A stretch of DNA of 64,000 bases from Methylocapsa sp. D3K7 (GTDB lineage: Bacteria; Pseudomonadota; Alphaproteobacteria; Rhizobiales; Beijerinckiaceae), in NCBI RefSeq assembly GCF_029855125.1, contig NZ_CP123229.1, forward strand, positions 3,206,501-3,270,500, in the 5' to 3' direction. Made by a program: the position numbers and the translations under genes. The notes beneath the pieces are model-generated. The model saw only the letters and a program-made list of their open reading frames with translations. It was not told the origin of the DNA and did not search any database. Positions 1-8,015 of this stretch are shown here, one piece after another. Numbering within the stretch: position 1 is the stretch's first letter; each line of letters begins with the position of its first letter.

Positions 1-545
1 AGGTGGTTTTCAACACGCAAGGTCAGATCGAGGCAATCCGGAACGCCTGGGTTTTCGATGAGATGTATTCGGCTTTCGCGACGCAGGGGATCGGGAAGGA
101 CGGGCAGCTGTTGAGCAAGGACGAACTCGCTCCGCTTGCCAAGACCAATGTCGAGTCTCTCGAGGAATTCGATTATTTCACCTATGCGAAGGCGGCGAGC
201 CAAAAGATCGAATTCGGTGCCCCGGCCGATTATTCGCTGGAGCAACGGCAGGATAAGCTTGTGGTCTTGCGCTTTACCCTCCCGCTGAAGACTCCGACGA
301 GCGCAACCAGGGCGTTTTCCTTCCAAGTCTATGATCCGACCTATTTCGTCGCCTTCGAAATGGAAAAGGATAACCCAGTCAGCTTGGCTGGGGCGCCAAA
401 AGGGTGTTCGATCAATGTTCTTGGGTCGAACCCGCTGGCAGCCTCTGACACCAAAAAACTCTCCGAATCGTTTTTCAGCGGTTTGTCCCCAGGCACCGAT
501 TTTGGGGTCAAGCTGGCCAGCCGGATCATTGTCGCATGTCCGTAA
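1..545 (+). CDS. DUF1007 family periplasmic protein, 5' end missing
   Basis: The reading frame is open at the left window edge, and about 181 residues of the C-terminal part are visible. The text matches the DUF1007 family, which usually begins with a signal peptide and an HPHV-type segment; that part lies outside the window. Visible family-like pieces are the stretch ending in WVFDEMYSAF near the edge and YDPTYFVAFEM in the middle. DUF1007 genes often precede NicO-type nickel/cobalt permeases, and here the next gene overlaps by 10 bases, so the two are very likely translationally coupled. A role as periplasmic accessory in metal transport is inferred from this pairing only. GTG at base 3 is not a credible start. 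Confidence 0.8.
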   Translation, partial: VVFNTQGQIEAIRNAWVFDEMYSAFATQGIGKDGQLLSKDELAPLAKTNVESLEEFDYFTYAKAASQKIEFGAPADYSLEQRQDKLVVLRFTLPLKTPTSATRAFSFQVYDPTYFVAFEMEKDNPVSLAGAPKGCSINVLGSNPLAASDTKKLSESFFSGLSPGTDFGVKLASRIIVACP

Positions 546-1573
546 GGCCGACAATTGCGGGCTTTGCGCTGCCGCTCGCCTTGCTGCTGAGCCTTGTGGT
601 TTTGTGGCCCTCGCAAAGTCTCGGGCAGGGCGTGCATCATCCTTTCGCTGTCGGGGCCAATGAAGGCGCGGTCGCCAGCGCGCAAGGCGTCATGGGCTGG
701 ATCCTGGCCAAGGAATCGGGGTTTTACCGTCTGCTCAGCGGCGCCATCCGGACCGCCAAACTGAACGGGGGCGCCCCTTGGGGGCTTATCGCTCTCAGTC
801 TCGGCTATGGAATTTTTCATGCCGCTGGCCCGGGCCACGGAAAGGCGGTGATCGCCTCCTATATGCTGGCCAATGAGCGCGCCTTGCGGCGAGGTTTGGT
901 CATCGCGTTTGGCGCCGCGCTTTTGCAAGGTTTTACCGCGGTCGCGATCGTCGGGATTAGCGCCATCGTGTTCCAGGCGGCCGCGGCGCGGATGACGGCC
1001 GCCGCGAATGTAGTTGAAATCGTGAGCTATGCCGGAATCACCGTTCTCGGCGCGGTGCTGGTCACGGTGAAAGGCGCCGCGCTCCTGGCCGCGCGGCGTG
1101 TGGCACCCTCTGCTGTTGACTACGCGGGGGCGGGCGTCGCCGGCAATTTCCGTGCTGATGATTGCACGGAAGACCATCTGCACGGGCCAGGATGCAGCCA
1201 TTTCCACGCCCCGGACCCCCTCACGCTCGGCGCCGGGTTTTCGTGGAAAAGCGCTGCGCTGACCATGCTTGCAGCGGGCGCCCGCCCTTGCTCGGGCGCC
1301 ATTTTGGTTCTCGTCTTCGCCTTGGCACAGGGGATTTTTTCAGCCGGAATCTTTGCCGTGCTGGCGATGTCGCTTGGCACCGCGATCACCACCGCCGCGC
1401 TGGCCAGCACCGCTGTTTTCGCCAAAAATACAGCAGTGAAATATGCCACGCCCGGTTCCAGGCGAAGCCTGATGGCGGGACGCCTGTTCGAGTTCGCCGC
1501 CGCCAGCGCGGTGCTGGGCTTGGGGATCACTTTGTTGCTGGCGGTCCTCGCGGGCGGCACGGGCGCCAGTTAA
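536..1573 (+). CDS. NicO-type nickel/cobalt transporter permease
   Basis: 345-residue polytopic membrane protein of the NicO/RcnA-HoxN class, which moves Ni2+ or Co2+ across the inner membrane. Visible signatures are HAAGPGHGKA from residue 95, with the GPGHGK core at 98-103, a His/Cys-rich cytoplasmic loop at 210-224 (His214, 216, 222, 224; Cys210, 220), and ARPCSGAI around 249-256. An N-terminal hydrophobic segment precedes a periplasmic stretch. The ATG start overlaps the upstream DUF1007 gene by 10 bases, which suggests coupling. Efflux (RcnA-like) or uptake cannot be told apart from sequence alone; the His-rich loop is common in efflux members. Confidence 0.88.
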   Translation: MSVRPTIAGFALPLALLLSLVVLWPSQSLGQGVHHPFAVGANEGAVASAQGVMGWILAKESGFYRLLSGAIRTAKLNGGAPWGLIALSLGYGIFHAAGPGHGKAVIASYMLANERALRRGLVIAFGAALLQGFTAVAIVGISAIVFQAAAARMTAAANVVEIVSYAGITVLGAVLVTVKGAALLAARRVAPSAVDYAGAGVAGNFRADDCTEDHLHGPGCSHFHAPDPLTLGAGFSWKSAALTMLAAGARPCSGAILVLVFALAQGIFSAGIFAVLAMSLGTAITTAALASTAVFAKNTAVKYATPGSRRSLMAGRLFEFAAASAVLGLGITLLLAVLAGGTGAS

Positions 1574-1576
1574 GGC

Positions 1577-2533
1577 CTAAGCCGCTTCCAGCAGCCGCTT
1601 GGACACCAGTTCTCGCAGAGCGTGCAAATCCTTGGCAAAAACCCTGATACCCTCGGAAAGCTTCTCCGTCGCCATCGCATCTTCGTTCAACATGAAGCGG
1701 AACGTTTTTTCGTCGAGGGAGAGCTTTGCCGGCGGGTGAGCCGCGGCCGACACGGGATCGAGCTGGCGGGTGAGGGTGCCCGTGTCGTTGGCGAGCTCAT
1801 CGAGCAATTGCGGCGAAATCGTCAACCGGTCGCAGCCCGCCAGTGCTTCGATCTCGCCCTTGTTGCGGAAGGACGCGCCCATCACCACGGTCTTAATTTG
1901 GTGCGCCTTGAAATAATTATAGATTTCCCGAACCGAGCGGACGCCGGGATCGGTTTCGGGCGTGTAGGTCTTGCCTTCGGCCTTGCTGTACCAGTCGAGA
2001 ATCCGTCCCACGAAGGGCGAGAGGAGGAAGGTTCCGGCGTCGGCGCAAGCCGCCGCTTGGGTCAGCGAAAAGACCAGCGTCATATTGCAGTCGATCCCCT
2101 CGCGCTGCAGAATTTCGGCCGCTCTAATGCCCTCCCAGGTCGCGGCGAGTTTGATCAAGATCCGCTCGCGGCCCAAGCCGAGCTTTTCATAGCCGGCGAT
2201 GATCTTGCGCGCCTTGGCAACAGATCCCTCGATGTCGAACGAAAGATCCGCGTCAACTTCCGTCGAGACGCGGCCGGGGACGATTTTTGCCAGCTCGAAG
2301 CCGAAATTTAGGGCGAGCCGGTCGGTGATCTCGCTCGTCAAGTGATTGCGGCTGCGGCCCCAGAGAATCGCCTCGTCCAGGATATAGGCATAATGGGGCA
2401 TGCGCGCGGCTTTGAGGATCAGCGTCGGATTTGTCGTGGCGTCGGTCGCCTTAAAGCGGCGGATGGCATCCATGTCGCCCGTATCGGAGACGACGACTGT
2501 CATGGCTTTCAATTGATCGAGTTTTGAGGGCAT
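1577..2533 (-). CDS. tal: Transaldolase
   Basis: 318-residue transaldolase of the non-oxidative pentose phosphate pathway. It transfers a dihydroxyacetone unit between sedoheptulose-7-P and glyceraldehyde-3-P in the cytoplasm. The N-terminal DATTNPTLIL segment (31-40) and the Schiff-base lysine in ILIKLAATWEG (Lys128) are clear, and the length fits the TalB class. I start at the ATG at 2533 (MPSKLDQLK), which aligns with the usual N-terminus; an upstream ATG at 2545 adds four residues. The gene converges with the NicO gene, with three bases between stop codons. Confidence 0.95.
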   Translation of the reverse strand: MPSKLDQLKAMTVVVSDTGDMDAIRRFKATDATTNPTLILKAARMPHYAYILDEAILWGRSRNHLTSEITDRLALNFGFELAKIVPGRVSTEVDADLSFDIEGSVAKARKIIAGYEKLGLGRERILIKLAATWEGIRAAEILQREGIDCNMTLVFSLTQAAACADAGTFLLSPFVGRILDWYSKAEGKTYTPETDPGVRSVREIYNYFKAHQIKTVVMGASFRNKGEIEALAGCDRLTISPQLLDELANDTGTLTRQLDPVSAAAHPPAKLSLDEKTFRFMLNEDAMATEKLSEGIRVFAKDLHALRELVSKRLLEAA

Positions 2534-2671
2534 TGGCCTTACCATTCGAAATGATTCAGAATTTTCGGGTCAGACTATATGTGGAGGAATTGTCGCGCGG
2601 GAAAAGCGGTTGCGCGAATTATTTGCGGTTTGCAGGCCCCAACGGCCGAGTCCACGCCGCGTCGCCATGGT

Positions 2672-3076
2672 TCAACGGATCAAACGCAAAAGCGAGCGGC
2701 CAGCCTTCGAATGGAGTTCTTTCGCACTGAGGGTTCCGTTCTTATCGGCATCTGCCTCGTTGAACAGCTTTTCGGTCAGGGCGAGATATTCGTCCTTAGT
2801 CAAGGTTGCGTCGTTGTCGGGGTCAGCCTCCTTGAATTCCCCTGTTGCGACGCGGCCGCCAACCTCCCTGCGGTCGAGTGTCGAATCATGATCCTTCTCA
2901 AGCTTGTCGAACACGGCACTTGCGGCCTCCTTAACCTCGGCAAGATCAAGGGTGCCATCGTGGTCTTTGTCGAGTGCCGCAATTGGCGAGGGCGCGGCAA
3001 GGGACGTCCCGATGTCAAATGCTAGGGCGAGGCTGAAGGCGCCGAGTGTGCCGGTAAAGACGCGGCGAGTGATCAT
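2672..3076 (-). CDS. Exported EF-hand calcium-binding protein
   Basis: 134-residue protein with an N-terminal export signal that carries a twin-arginine-like RRVFTG motif at residues 4-9, followed by a hydrophobic stretch ending near AA28. Four EF-hand type loops follow at 36-47, 60-71, 85-96 and 109-120. All have Asp/Asn at positions 1, 3 and 5, except that the second starts with Glu, and each ends with Glu. It is probably a periplasmic calcium-binding protein of calmodulin-like layout; the physiological partner is unknown. It lies downstream of the bufferin operon on the same strand but 85 bases from doxX, so co-transcription is possible and not shown. Confidence 0.85.
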   Translation of the reverse strand: MITRRVFTGTLGAFSLALAFDIGTSLAAPSPIAALDKDHDGTLDLAEVKEAASAVFDKLEKDHDSTLDRREVGGRVATGEFKEADPDNDATLTKDEYLALTEKLFNEADADKNGTLSAKELHSKAGRSLLRLIR

Positions 3077-3161
3077 GGCATGTCTCCGTGCGAGGGTGCG
3101 CCCTCAAGCCGATATCATATGACAATTATCTTTGATTTGCCCAAAAAGTAAACTGACGCGA

Positions 3162-3650
3162 TCAGCTTTCTCTGCCGTGCCGCCAACGCCGTGTCAAAAG
3201 ATGGTCGAGCGAAAAAATCCCCGGCCCGCGGGCGATAACAATGAGAAAACAGGTGGCCCAGACGCCATGTTCGGGCCACGCATCGGGGTACACAAAGATC
3301 TCGATCACGGCGGTCATGCAGAGAAGGGCGAGCGCGGCGAAACGGCTGGCGAGGCCGATCACGAGCAGGACGGGAAAGAAATGTTCGCTGACCGCTGCGA
3401 TTTTCGCCGCAAGCTCGGGATCGATCAGCGGCAGCGCATATTCGTCCCGAAATAGATCAATCGCGCTATCCTTCAGATGCCAGCCATCGACCTTCGTTTC
3501 CCCCGAACGCCAAAACACGGCGGCGGGAAAAATCCGCGCGGCGAGCAAGATCAGGGATAGCGGAATCCGATCCAAGATGGCGGCAGCGCAGAGCATCGCG
3601 CCTGGCAGCCCGGAAGGTCTTCTGAATTGGCTTGCTGGAGAGTCGGTCAC
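3162..3650 (-). CDS. DoxX family membrane protein of the bufferin operon
   Basis: 162-residue protein with about four hydrophobic segments, typical of the DoxX family. The GTG start at 3650 is chosen because it overlaps the bufC stop (GTGA overlap), a strong sign of coupled translation; a later in-frame ATG would remove the first 18 residues. DoxX proteins are frequent last members of operons that encode a DUF2282 bufferin, an MNIO enzyme and a DUF2063 partner. A role in membrane redox chemistry or in handling of the modified peptide is inference. Confidence 0.85.
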   Translation of the reverse strand: MTDSPASQFRRPSGLPGAMLCAAAILDRIPLSLILLAARIFPAAVFWRSGETKVDGWHLKDSAIDLFRDEYALPLIDPELAAKIAAVSEHFFPVLLVIGLASRFAALALLCMTAVIEIFVYPDAWPEHGVWATCFLIVIARGPGIFSLDHLLTRRWRHGRES

Positions 3651-4414
3651 GGCAGGTCCCCGTTGGTCACATGGATTGCAAGGCCGGAAAAAAGTGCCGC
3701 GAGATTGACCGCGAGATCGAAATCCACGGACGCGGCGAGTGCAACGGCCGCCGCCATGCCCAGCGGCTGCCTGGCGGCGAGGCTTTGCAAAAAAGTCTTG
3801 GCGCCGGGCGGCAGGCACCGCACCTCGACATCGAGCTGCGGGCGCGAAACAAGCGCGTCTTCCCCGCGCCAATCCTTGATCGGTGCAAGATCCACTTCGC
3901 CAGAGTTCATGGCCCAGATCGTGACGATTGGATAATCCGACGCGACAATTTCAAGTGCAGGATGCAAAGTAAACCGCAGTTTCGGCAAGGCCTGCGGAGG
4001 GAGCGCGTGCAGCGCCTCAGCGTCCAACGGTATTGCGTCCGCAGCATGATAGGCGCGGGTGCGCGCTGCTTCCAGCCGTGCGATATCGGCGAGATAGGGA
4101 AGGTCTCGGGCCGGCTCGAAGGCCGCCAAAAATGCGGGAAATTCGTCGCCGTAAAACATCATCAAAGGCGAGCGCGGCGGATGCGCGGCGGCGAACAATT
4201 TCGCGACGGCCTTGAAAAAATCCTCGCCGACGATCTTGCGGACCGCCGGAAACCGCGCTTCCAGGGCCGCAGTAAGACCCACCGCGACATTGTTGCGATA
4301 GACCGTGAAACGCTTTCGTGGCGCCGCCGAATTGTGCGCCGTCACGCCGCGAGGGACGGCGGCGTTGGGGTCGCGCAGCGCCTGCGCAAAAAAATCCTGA
4401 TAGCCGCCGCTCAT
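3647..4414 (-). CDS. bufC: BufC/HvfC partner protein (DUF2063, putative DNA-binding domain family)
   Basis: 255 residues. The N-terminal [12 protein letters not shown] and [33 protein letters not shown] region is the DUF2063 signature. Members partner an MNIO enzyme (BufB/HvfB) and help present the precursor peptide; the old 'DNA-binding' label comes from structure similarity only. The ATG at 4414 lies seven bases after the bufB stop. An in-frame extension upstream exists but would overlap bufB and shows no family similarity. The stop overlaps the doxX start. The gene sits in a four-gene operon with its expected partners. Confidence 0.9.
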   Translation of the reverse strand: MSGGYQDFFAQALRDPNAAVPRGVTAHNSAAPRKRFTVYRNNVAVGLTAALEARFPAVRKIVGEDFFKAVAKLFAAAHPPRSPLMMFYGDEFPAFLAAFEPARDLPYLADIARLEAARTRAYHAADAIPLDAEALHALPPQALPKLRFTLHPALEIVASDYPIVTIWAMNSGEVDLAPIKDWRGEDALVSRPQLDVEVRCLPPGAKTFLQSLAARQPLGMAAAVALAASVDFDLAVNLAALFSGLAIHVTNGDLP

Positions 4415-4421
4415 GATACCC

Positions 4422-5288
4422 TCACGCGGCGGCCGGTGCCGCACGAAGCGGCGCGGCCTGGTCAAGACGGCGTTGCGCGGCGAGCGCCTCGGCGAGAAGC
4501 ACCGGCCAGTCCGGCACATCATTGTCCCATTCGATCAAAGTGGGTAGCGGGCCGGCGCGGGCGATCACGCCTTCAAACAGAGCGAAGACATCGTCGATGA
4601 CGGGAGATCCATGCGCATCGATGCAGAGCGGCGATTCTTGATCATCCGTCGTCACGAAATGCCCGGCCAAATGGATTTCGCCGACGAACTTAAGTGGAAA
4701 GGCTTCAAGATAAGTGTTGGCGTCGAAATTATGATTGCGCGAGCAAACGAACACATTGTTCACGTCGAGCAAGAGGCCGCAGCCCGTGGCCCGCGCGATC
4801 TCCCGCAAAAACTCCGTCTCGGGAATTTCGGATTGCGCGAAACGCACATAGGTGGCCGGGTTTTCGAGGAGAAGGCGCCGCCCGAGCGTGGTCTGCGTTT
4901 CGTCGACATGGGCGATCACCGAACGTAATGTTGCCTCGGTATAGGGCAGGGGCAGAAGATCGTTGAGAAAGAGGCCGCCATGCGAGGACCAGGCCAGATG
5001 CTCGGAAAAACTCTCCGGTTGATAGCGGTCGCAAAGCTGCTTGACCCTTGCGAGGTGGGCGCGGTCGAGCGGTTCCTCCGCGCCGATGTTCAAACCGACT
5101 CCATGCACGGAAAGCGCGTAGTTTTCCCGCAGAAATGTCAGTTGCGCGTGAGGGACACCGCCCGCACCCATGTAATTTTCAGCGTGAACCTCGAAAAAGC
5201 CGAGCGGTTGTGGGCTGGCCGAGATCGCCGCGAAATGTTCAGGTTTGAAGCCAACGCCAGCACCCAAAGGCGGTCGCGAAGCGTGCAT
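4422..5288 (-). CDS. bufB: Multinuclear non-heme iron oxidase BufB (MNIO, DUF692)
   Basis: 288-residue TIM-barrel enzyme of the DUF692/MNIO family, which uses an iron cluster to modify cysteines of small precursor peptides. In bufferins the reported product is a thiooxazole-type group. Likely metal-ligand segments are visible in order: [64 protein letters not shown] and [17 protein letters not shown] at 5288 is chosen because the family text starts a few residues later (GVGFKPEHF). The substrate is expected to be the DUF2282 protein encoded 86 bases upstream. Confidence 0.93.
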   Translation of the reverse strand: MHASRPPLGAGVGFKPEHFAAISASPQPLGFFEVHAENYMGAGGVPHAQLTFLRENYALSVHGVGLNIGAEEPLDRAHLARVKQLCDRYQPESFSEHLAWSSHGGLFLNDLLPLPYTEATLRSVIAHVDETQTTLGRRLLLENPATYVRFAQSEIPETEFLREIARATGCGLLLDVNNVFVCSRNHNFDANTYLEAFPLKFVGEIHLAGHFVTTDDQESPLCIDAHGSPVIDDVFALFEGVIARAGPLPTLIEWDNDVPDWPVLLAEALAAQRRLDQAAPLRAAPAAA

Positions 5289-5374
5289 GGATGGTCTCCC
5301 GAAGCCTTCTGTATGGTTCTTGTTGCGGTGCCGCGAAAAGGGGCTCGCGTAGTGCCGCGCGCCCCTGTCGCGAA

Positions 5375-5662
5375 TTAGGATTTGCCGGGCTTCAACATTC
5401 CCATGCCATTCGGGGTTTTCATCGTTTCGCAGGTGCCCTTGGGGACATATTTCCAGATCGTGGCGTCGTAATCGACCTTCGACGTGCCGGCGCAACTGGT
5501 GCCCGCTCCCGCCGCGCAATCATTTTGGCCCTTGAGCGAGACGCCGTAACATTTTTCCTTGCCTGCCTTGGGACCGCCCATCTCCTGGGCGGAAACGGGC
5601 ACCGCAAGCAGCGCGAGGGCGGCGGCGAGCGTGGCGGCGGTGATCTCGGTTTTGGTGATCAT
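5375..5662 (-). CDS. bufA1: Bufferin precursor BufA1 (DUF2282)
   Basis: 95-residue secreted peptide. A signal peptide ends near AQ26 and is followed by four cysteines (38, 49, 57, 78) in the DUF2282 pattern [14 protein letters not shown] ... SCAGTS ... WKYVPKGTC. Members are exported, MNIO-modified and bind copper, so they buffer periplasmic metal excess. The C-terminus ends [15 protein letters not shown], with two Met residues that could also bind metal. It is the first gene of the bufA1-bufB-bufC-doxX operon. A SigF-type promoter candidate lies about 100 bases upstream. Confidence 0.93.
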   Translation of the reverse strand: MITKTEITAATLAAALALLAVPVSAQEMGGPKAGKEKCYGVSLKGQNDCAAGAGTSCAGTSKVDYDATIWKYVPKGTCETMKTPNGMGMLKPGKS

Positions 5663-5761
5663 GATGTTTCCCTTGTATCAATGTGAGCCATTTTCAGAGT
5701 GAGAAAAACATTCTCTTTTCTCCTCCCCTGGTGGAACGGCATGGCGTTCTACAACGTCTTC

Positions 5762-5787
5762 TACGCGGGAGCGAGCGCCAGCGTTAC
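5762..5787 (-). promoter_or_regulatory. Candidate SigF promoter of the bufferin operon
   Basis: Read on the minus strand: GTAACG (5787-5782), 16 bases, then CGTA (5765-5762). The divergent sigF gene has GTAACG-N16-CGAA with the same spacing. In Caulobacter the SigF regulon, which includes bufferin operons, uses a GTAACC-N16-CGAA type promoter as I recall it. The site would give a leader of roughly 90 bases before bufA1. Confidence 0.6.
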
Positions 5788-5844
5788 GTCAGCCATCGCA
5801 TAGTCCCTGTGACAAAAACGTGATAGCGAGGCCAAAGACGACAG

Positions 5845-5870
5845 GTAACGTATTAGCCGTATGGCCCGAA
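5845..5870 (+). promoter_or_regulatory. Candidate autoregulated SigF promoter of sigF-nrsF
   Basis: GTAACG (5845-5850), 16 bases, CGAA (5867-5870), matching the SigF-type promoter described in Caulobacter except for the last base of the -35 element. Transcription would begin only some 12 bases before the GTG start of sigF. The site faces the matching element of the bufferin operon. Confidence 0.6.
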
Positions 5871-5889
5871 CTAGGCAGATGGAACTCTT

Positions 5890-6447
5890 GTGCGCAGCGA
5901 CAAGCAGGAAAAAGAGTGGGCTTTTTTGATGCGCGCGGGGAACGCCGGCGATGCCGATTCGTACCGGCGTCTGCTGGTGCAGCTGACGCCAGTGCTTCGC
6001 GCCGCCGCGCGCCGCGGTCTTGGCTCAGCGGGCATGGCCGATACGGACGCCGAGGACGTTGTGCAGGAAACGCTGCTTGCCATTCATTTGAAACGGCAGA
6101 GCTGGGACGCGGAGGCTCCGTTCGGTCCCTGGCTGCGCGCCATCGCACGCCATAAGATGATCGACGCGCTGCGCCGCCGGGGCCGCCGGATCAATGTTTC
6201 GATCGATGATTTTTCCGAAGTGCTGGCGGATGGCGCCGCCGGACCGGACATGCTCGCCGCCGACGTCGGCCGACATCTTGAAGACCTACCGCCCGGCCAG
6301 CGCAGCGTCGTGCGGGCCATAGCCGTCGAAGGGGAGTCGATTGGCGACACTGCGGCGCGATTAAAGATGACCAGCGGCGCCGTACGGGTGGCGTTGCATC
6401 GCGGGCTGGCAGCCCTCGCGCGAAAGTTCAGGACGGAAGAGCCATGA
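5890..6447 (+). CDS. sigF: ECF RNA polymerase sigma factor, SigF-like
   Basis: 185 residues. Region 2 is seen in DAEDVVQETLLAIHLKR and WLRAIARHKMIDALRRRGRR, and region 4 in LEDLPPGQRSVVRAIAVEGESIGDTAARLKM with the final helix AVRVALHRGL. The GTG at 5890 is the only sensible start; a nearby ATG at 5879 is out of frame. The gene overlaps nrsF by four bases and is divergent from the bufferin operon. In Caulobacter, SigF held by NrsF controls bufferin operons in response to metal and oxidative stress, so I infer the same circuit here. Confidence 0.9.
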   Translation: MRSDKQEKEWAFLMRAGNAGDADSYRRLLVQLTPVLRAAARRGLGSAGMADTDAEDVVQETLLAIHLKRQSWDAEAPFGPWLRAIARHKMIDALRRRGRRINVSIDDFSEVLADGAAGPDMLAADVGRHLEDLPPGQRSVVRAIAVEGESIGDTAARLKMTSGAVRVALHRGLAALARKFRTEEP

Positions 6448-7082
6448 AGACGGACGACCTCATTCGCGCCCTTGCCGCCGATGGCGCGACCCGCCAGATG
6501 TCGTTGCGGCAGATGTTCACGGCGGCCATGATTCCCGGTGTCGTGATCGCGGCTTGTTTTTTTCTGGCGGCCCTCGGTCCCAGGCCTCATTTCTTTGAGC
6601 TGCTTATGGAACCGAGATTTGCGTTCAAGATCTGCCTTGCTTTGCTGCTTGCCACGCTTTCCGCGAGCTTGGTCAAGCGCCTTGGCCAGCCCGGACTTGG
6701 AACGCATGGCGCTGCCCTCCGGCTTGTGATCGTTCCGGCACTGCTCGGGGCGGCCATCGGCGTCGAATTGCTCTTGGTACCGCCTGATCTTTGGGGTCGA
6801 AGATTGATCGGAACCAATGCGCTGGTCTGTTTGATAAGCATTCCCTTCCTCGGGCTGGCGCCGCTTGCCGCCGCTTTGTTTTGTCTGCGCCATGGAGCGC
6901 CGGAGCATCCGGCTTTTGCGGGAGCGGCGGCGGGTCTTCTTGGCGGCGCGATCGGCGCGGCGCTTTACGCCTCGCATTGCTTTGACGATTCGCCGCTGTT
7001 CGTCGCAGTTTGGTACAGTTTGGCCATCGCCATCATGACCACCCTTGGTGTGGTCGTGGGCTCGCGGCTGTTGCGCTGGTGA
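6444..7082 (+). CDS. nrsF: NrsF family anti-sigma factor (DUF1109)
   Basis: 212-residue integral membrane protein with a short cytoplasmic N-terminus (MKTDDLIRALAADG) and about six hydrophobic segments, the DUF1109/NrsF plan. It should bind and silence the upstream SigF until a periplasmic or membrane signal is sensed. In the family two conserved cysteines sense metals; here Cys39, Cys53, Cys129 and others lie in or near membrane segments, but I cannot say which pair is used. The ATGA overlap with sigF makes stoichiometric expression likely. Confidence 0.87.
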   Translation: MKTDDLIRALAADGATRQMSLRQMFTAAMIPGVVIAACFFLAALGPRPHFFELLMEPRFAFKICLALLLATLSASLVKRLGQPGLGTHGAALRLVIVPALLGAAIGVELLLVPPDLWGRRLIGTNALVCLISIPFLGLAPLAAALFCLRHGAPEHPAFAGAAAGLLGGAIGAALYASHCFDDSPLFVAVWYSLAIAIMTTLGVVVGSRLLRW

Positions 7083-7156
7083 TGGGCGTTGTTGCTTCGA
7101 TCCGCCGTATCTGACGACAAGCTCCTGACGGTGCCGTTCCAATCATCCACGAAAGC

Positions 7157-8015
7157 TCAATGTGAGTGCGGTAACAATGCAGCGGGAATTCGCGAGTCCG
7201 TAAGGCCGCCCTCCTTTATCCATCGCCGGGTATTATCCGCCGCCCTTTCGATCAATTCGTCAGCATAGGTGAAATCATAGGGCGAAATATTGAGTGGACA
7301 CAGATTAGGGACGGTAAAAACATCGACCACCCCCGCGAGCTCCTTCAGGTCGCGCACCATTTGATTACCTATCAGAAGGGTGATCGCATGCAACGCACGC
7401 GCGATCACGCCACTCGGAGGCGTTTGAATTGCGCAAGTAAAACCCGCTGGAAGGGCGATAATGCGGGTGGCGCCCAATTTGGCTGCCGTGAGGATCGGTG
7501 TGTTGCTCCCTACCGCGCCGTCCATGAGGTGGTCTTCGCCGATGCGAAACTGGTGGAAACGCTCCGGGGATCGCTGCGCTTGCCATGATTGCGTCAACGG
7601 CAGGACCGGAGGAGAGGCAAACCGCAGTGCCGCCAAGATTCGTAGCGATGACATGTACGGGGATCGCTGCATCTTCGAGGTTGGGAAAGGGAAGGTGGCG
7701 TTCGAGCAATCTTCTCAGATTGGACGGATCGATCAGATTGTCGGGACGGCCAAGTAATCCGAAGAGGCTTCGTAGTGTGAAGGGAAACACGTCATGCCGG
7801 CGGAGCGAGCGCCAAATCTTTTCTAGATTCTCGATCCCCCCAGGATTGGGGGCGCTTGCAAAATAGCTCGCGTTGATCGCTCCCACCGATGAGCCAACGA
7901 CAATGTCGGCGCTGACACCCTCGCGTGTCAGCTCACGCAACATGCCGACCTGAACCGCTCCCAAACTGCCTCCCCCGGCAAAGACAAACGCCGTTTTCTG
8001 GGTGGAATTGGTCAT
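7157..8015 (-). pseudogene. Patatin-like phospholipase with one frameshift
   Basis: The N-terminal half, from 8015, has the oxyanion motif GGGSLGAVQVG and the nucleophile elbow GSSVG (VVGSSVGAINAS). It runs to AAIPGAFPPV near 7555. The C-terminal half continues in another frame with RIGEDHLMDGAVGSNTPI, where DGAVG holds the catalytic Asp, and ends at 7157. Removing one T of the minus-strand TTT (plus-strand AAA 7547-7549) joins the halves into a normal patatin of about 285 residues. Either the gene is recently broken or the base is a sequence error. Its start overlaps the acyl-CoA ligase stop by four bases, so the two were an operon for lipid turnover. Confidence 0.82.

Noticed and set aside
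341..1207. 288-residue minus-strand frame opposite the NicO gene
   Set aside because: Arg/His/Gly-rich shadow text with no family similarity; opposite a clear transporter gene.
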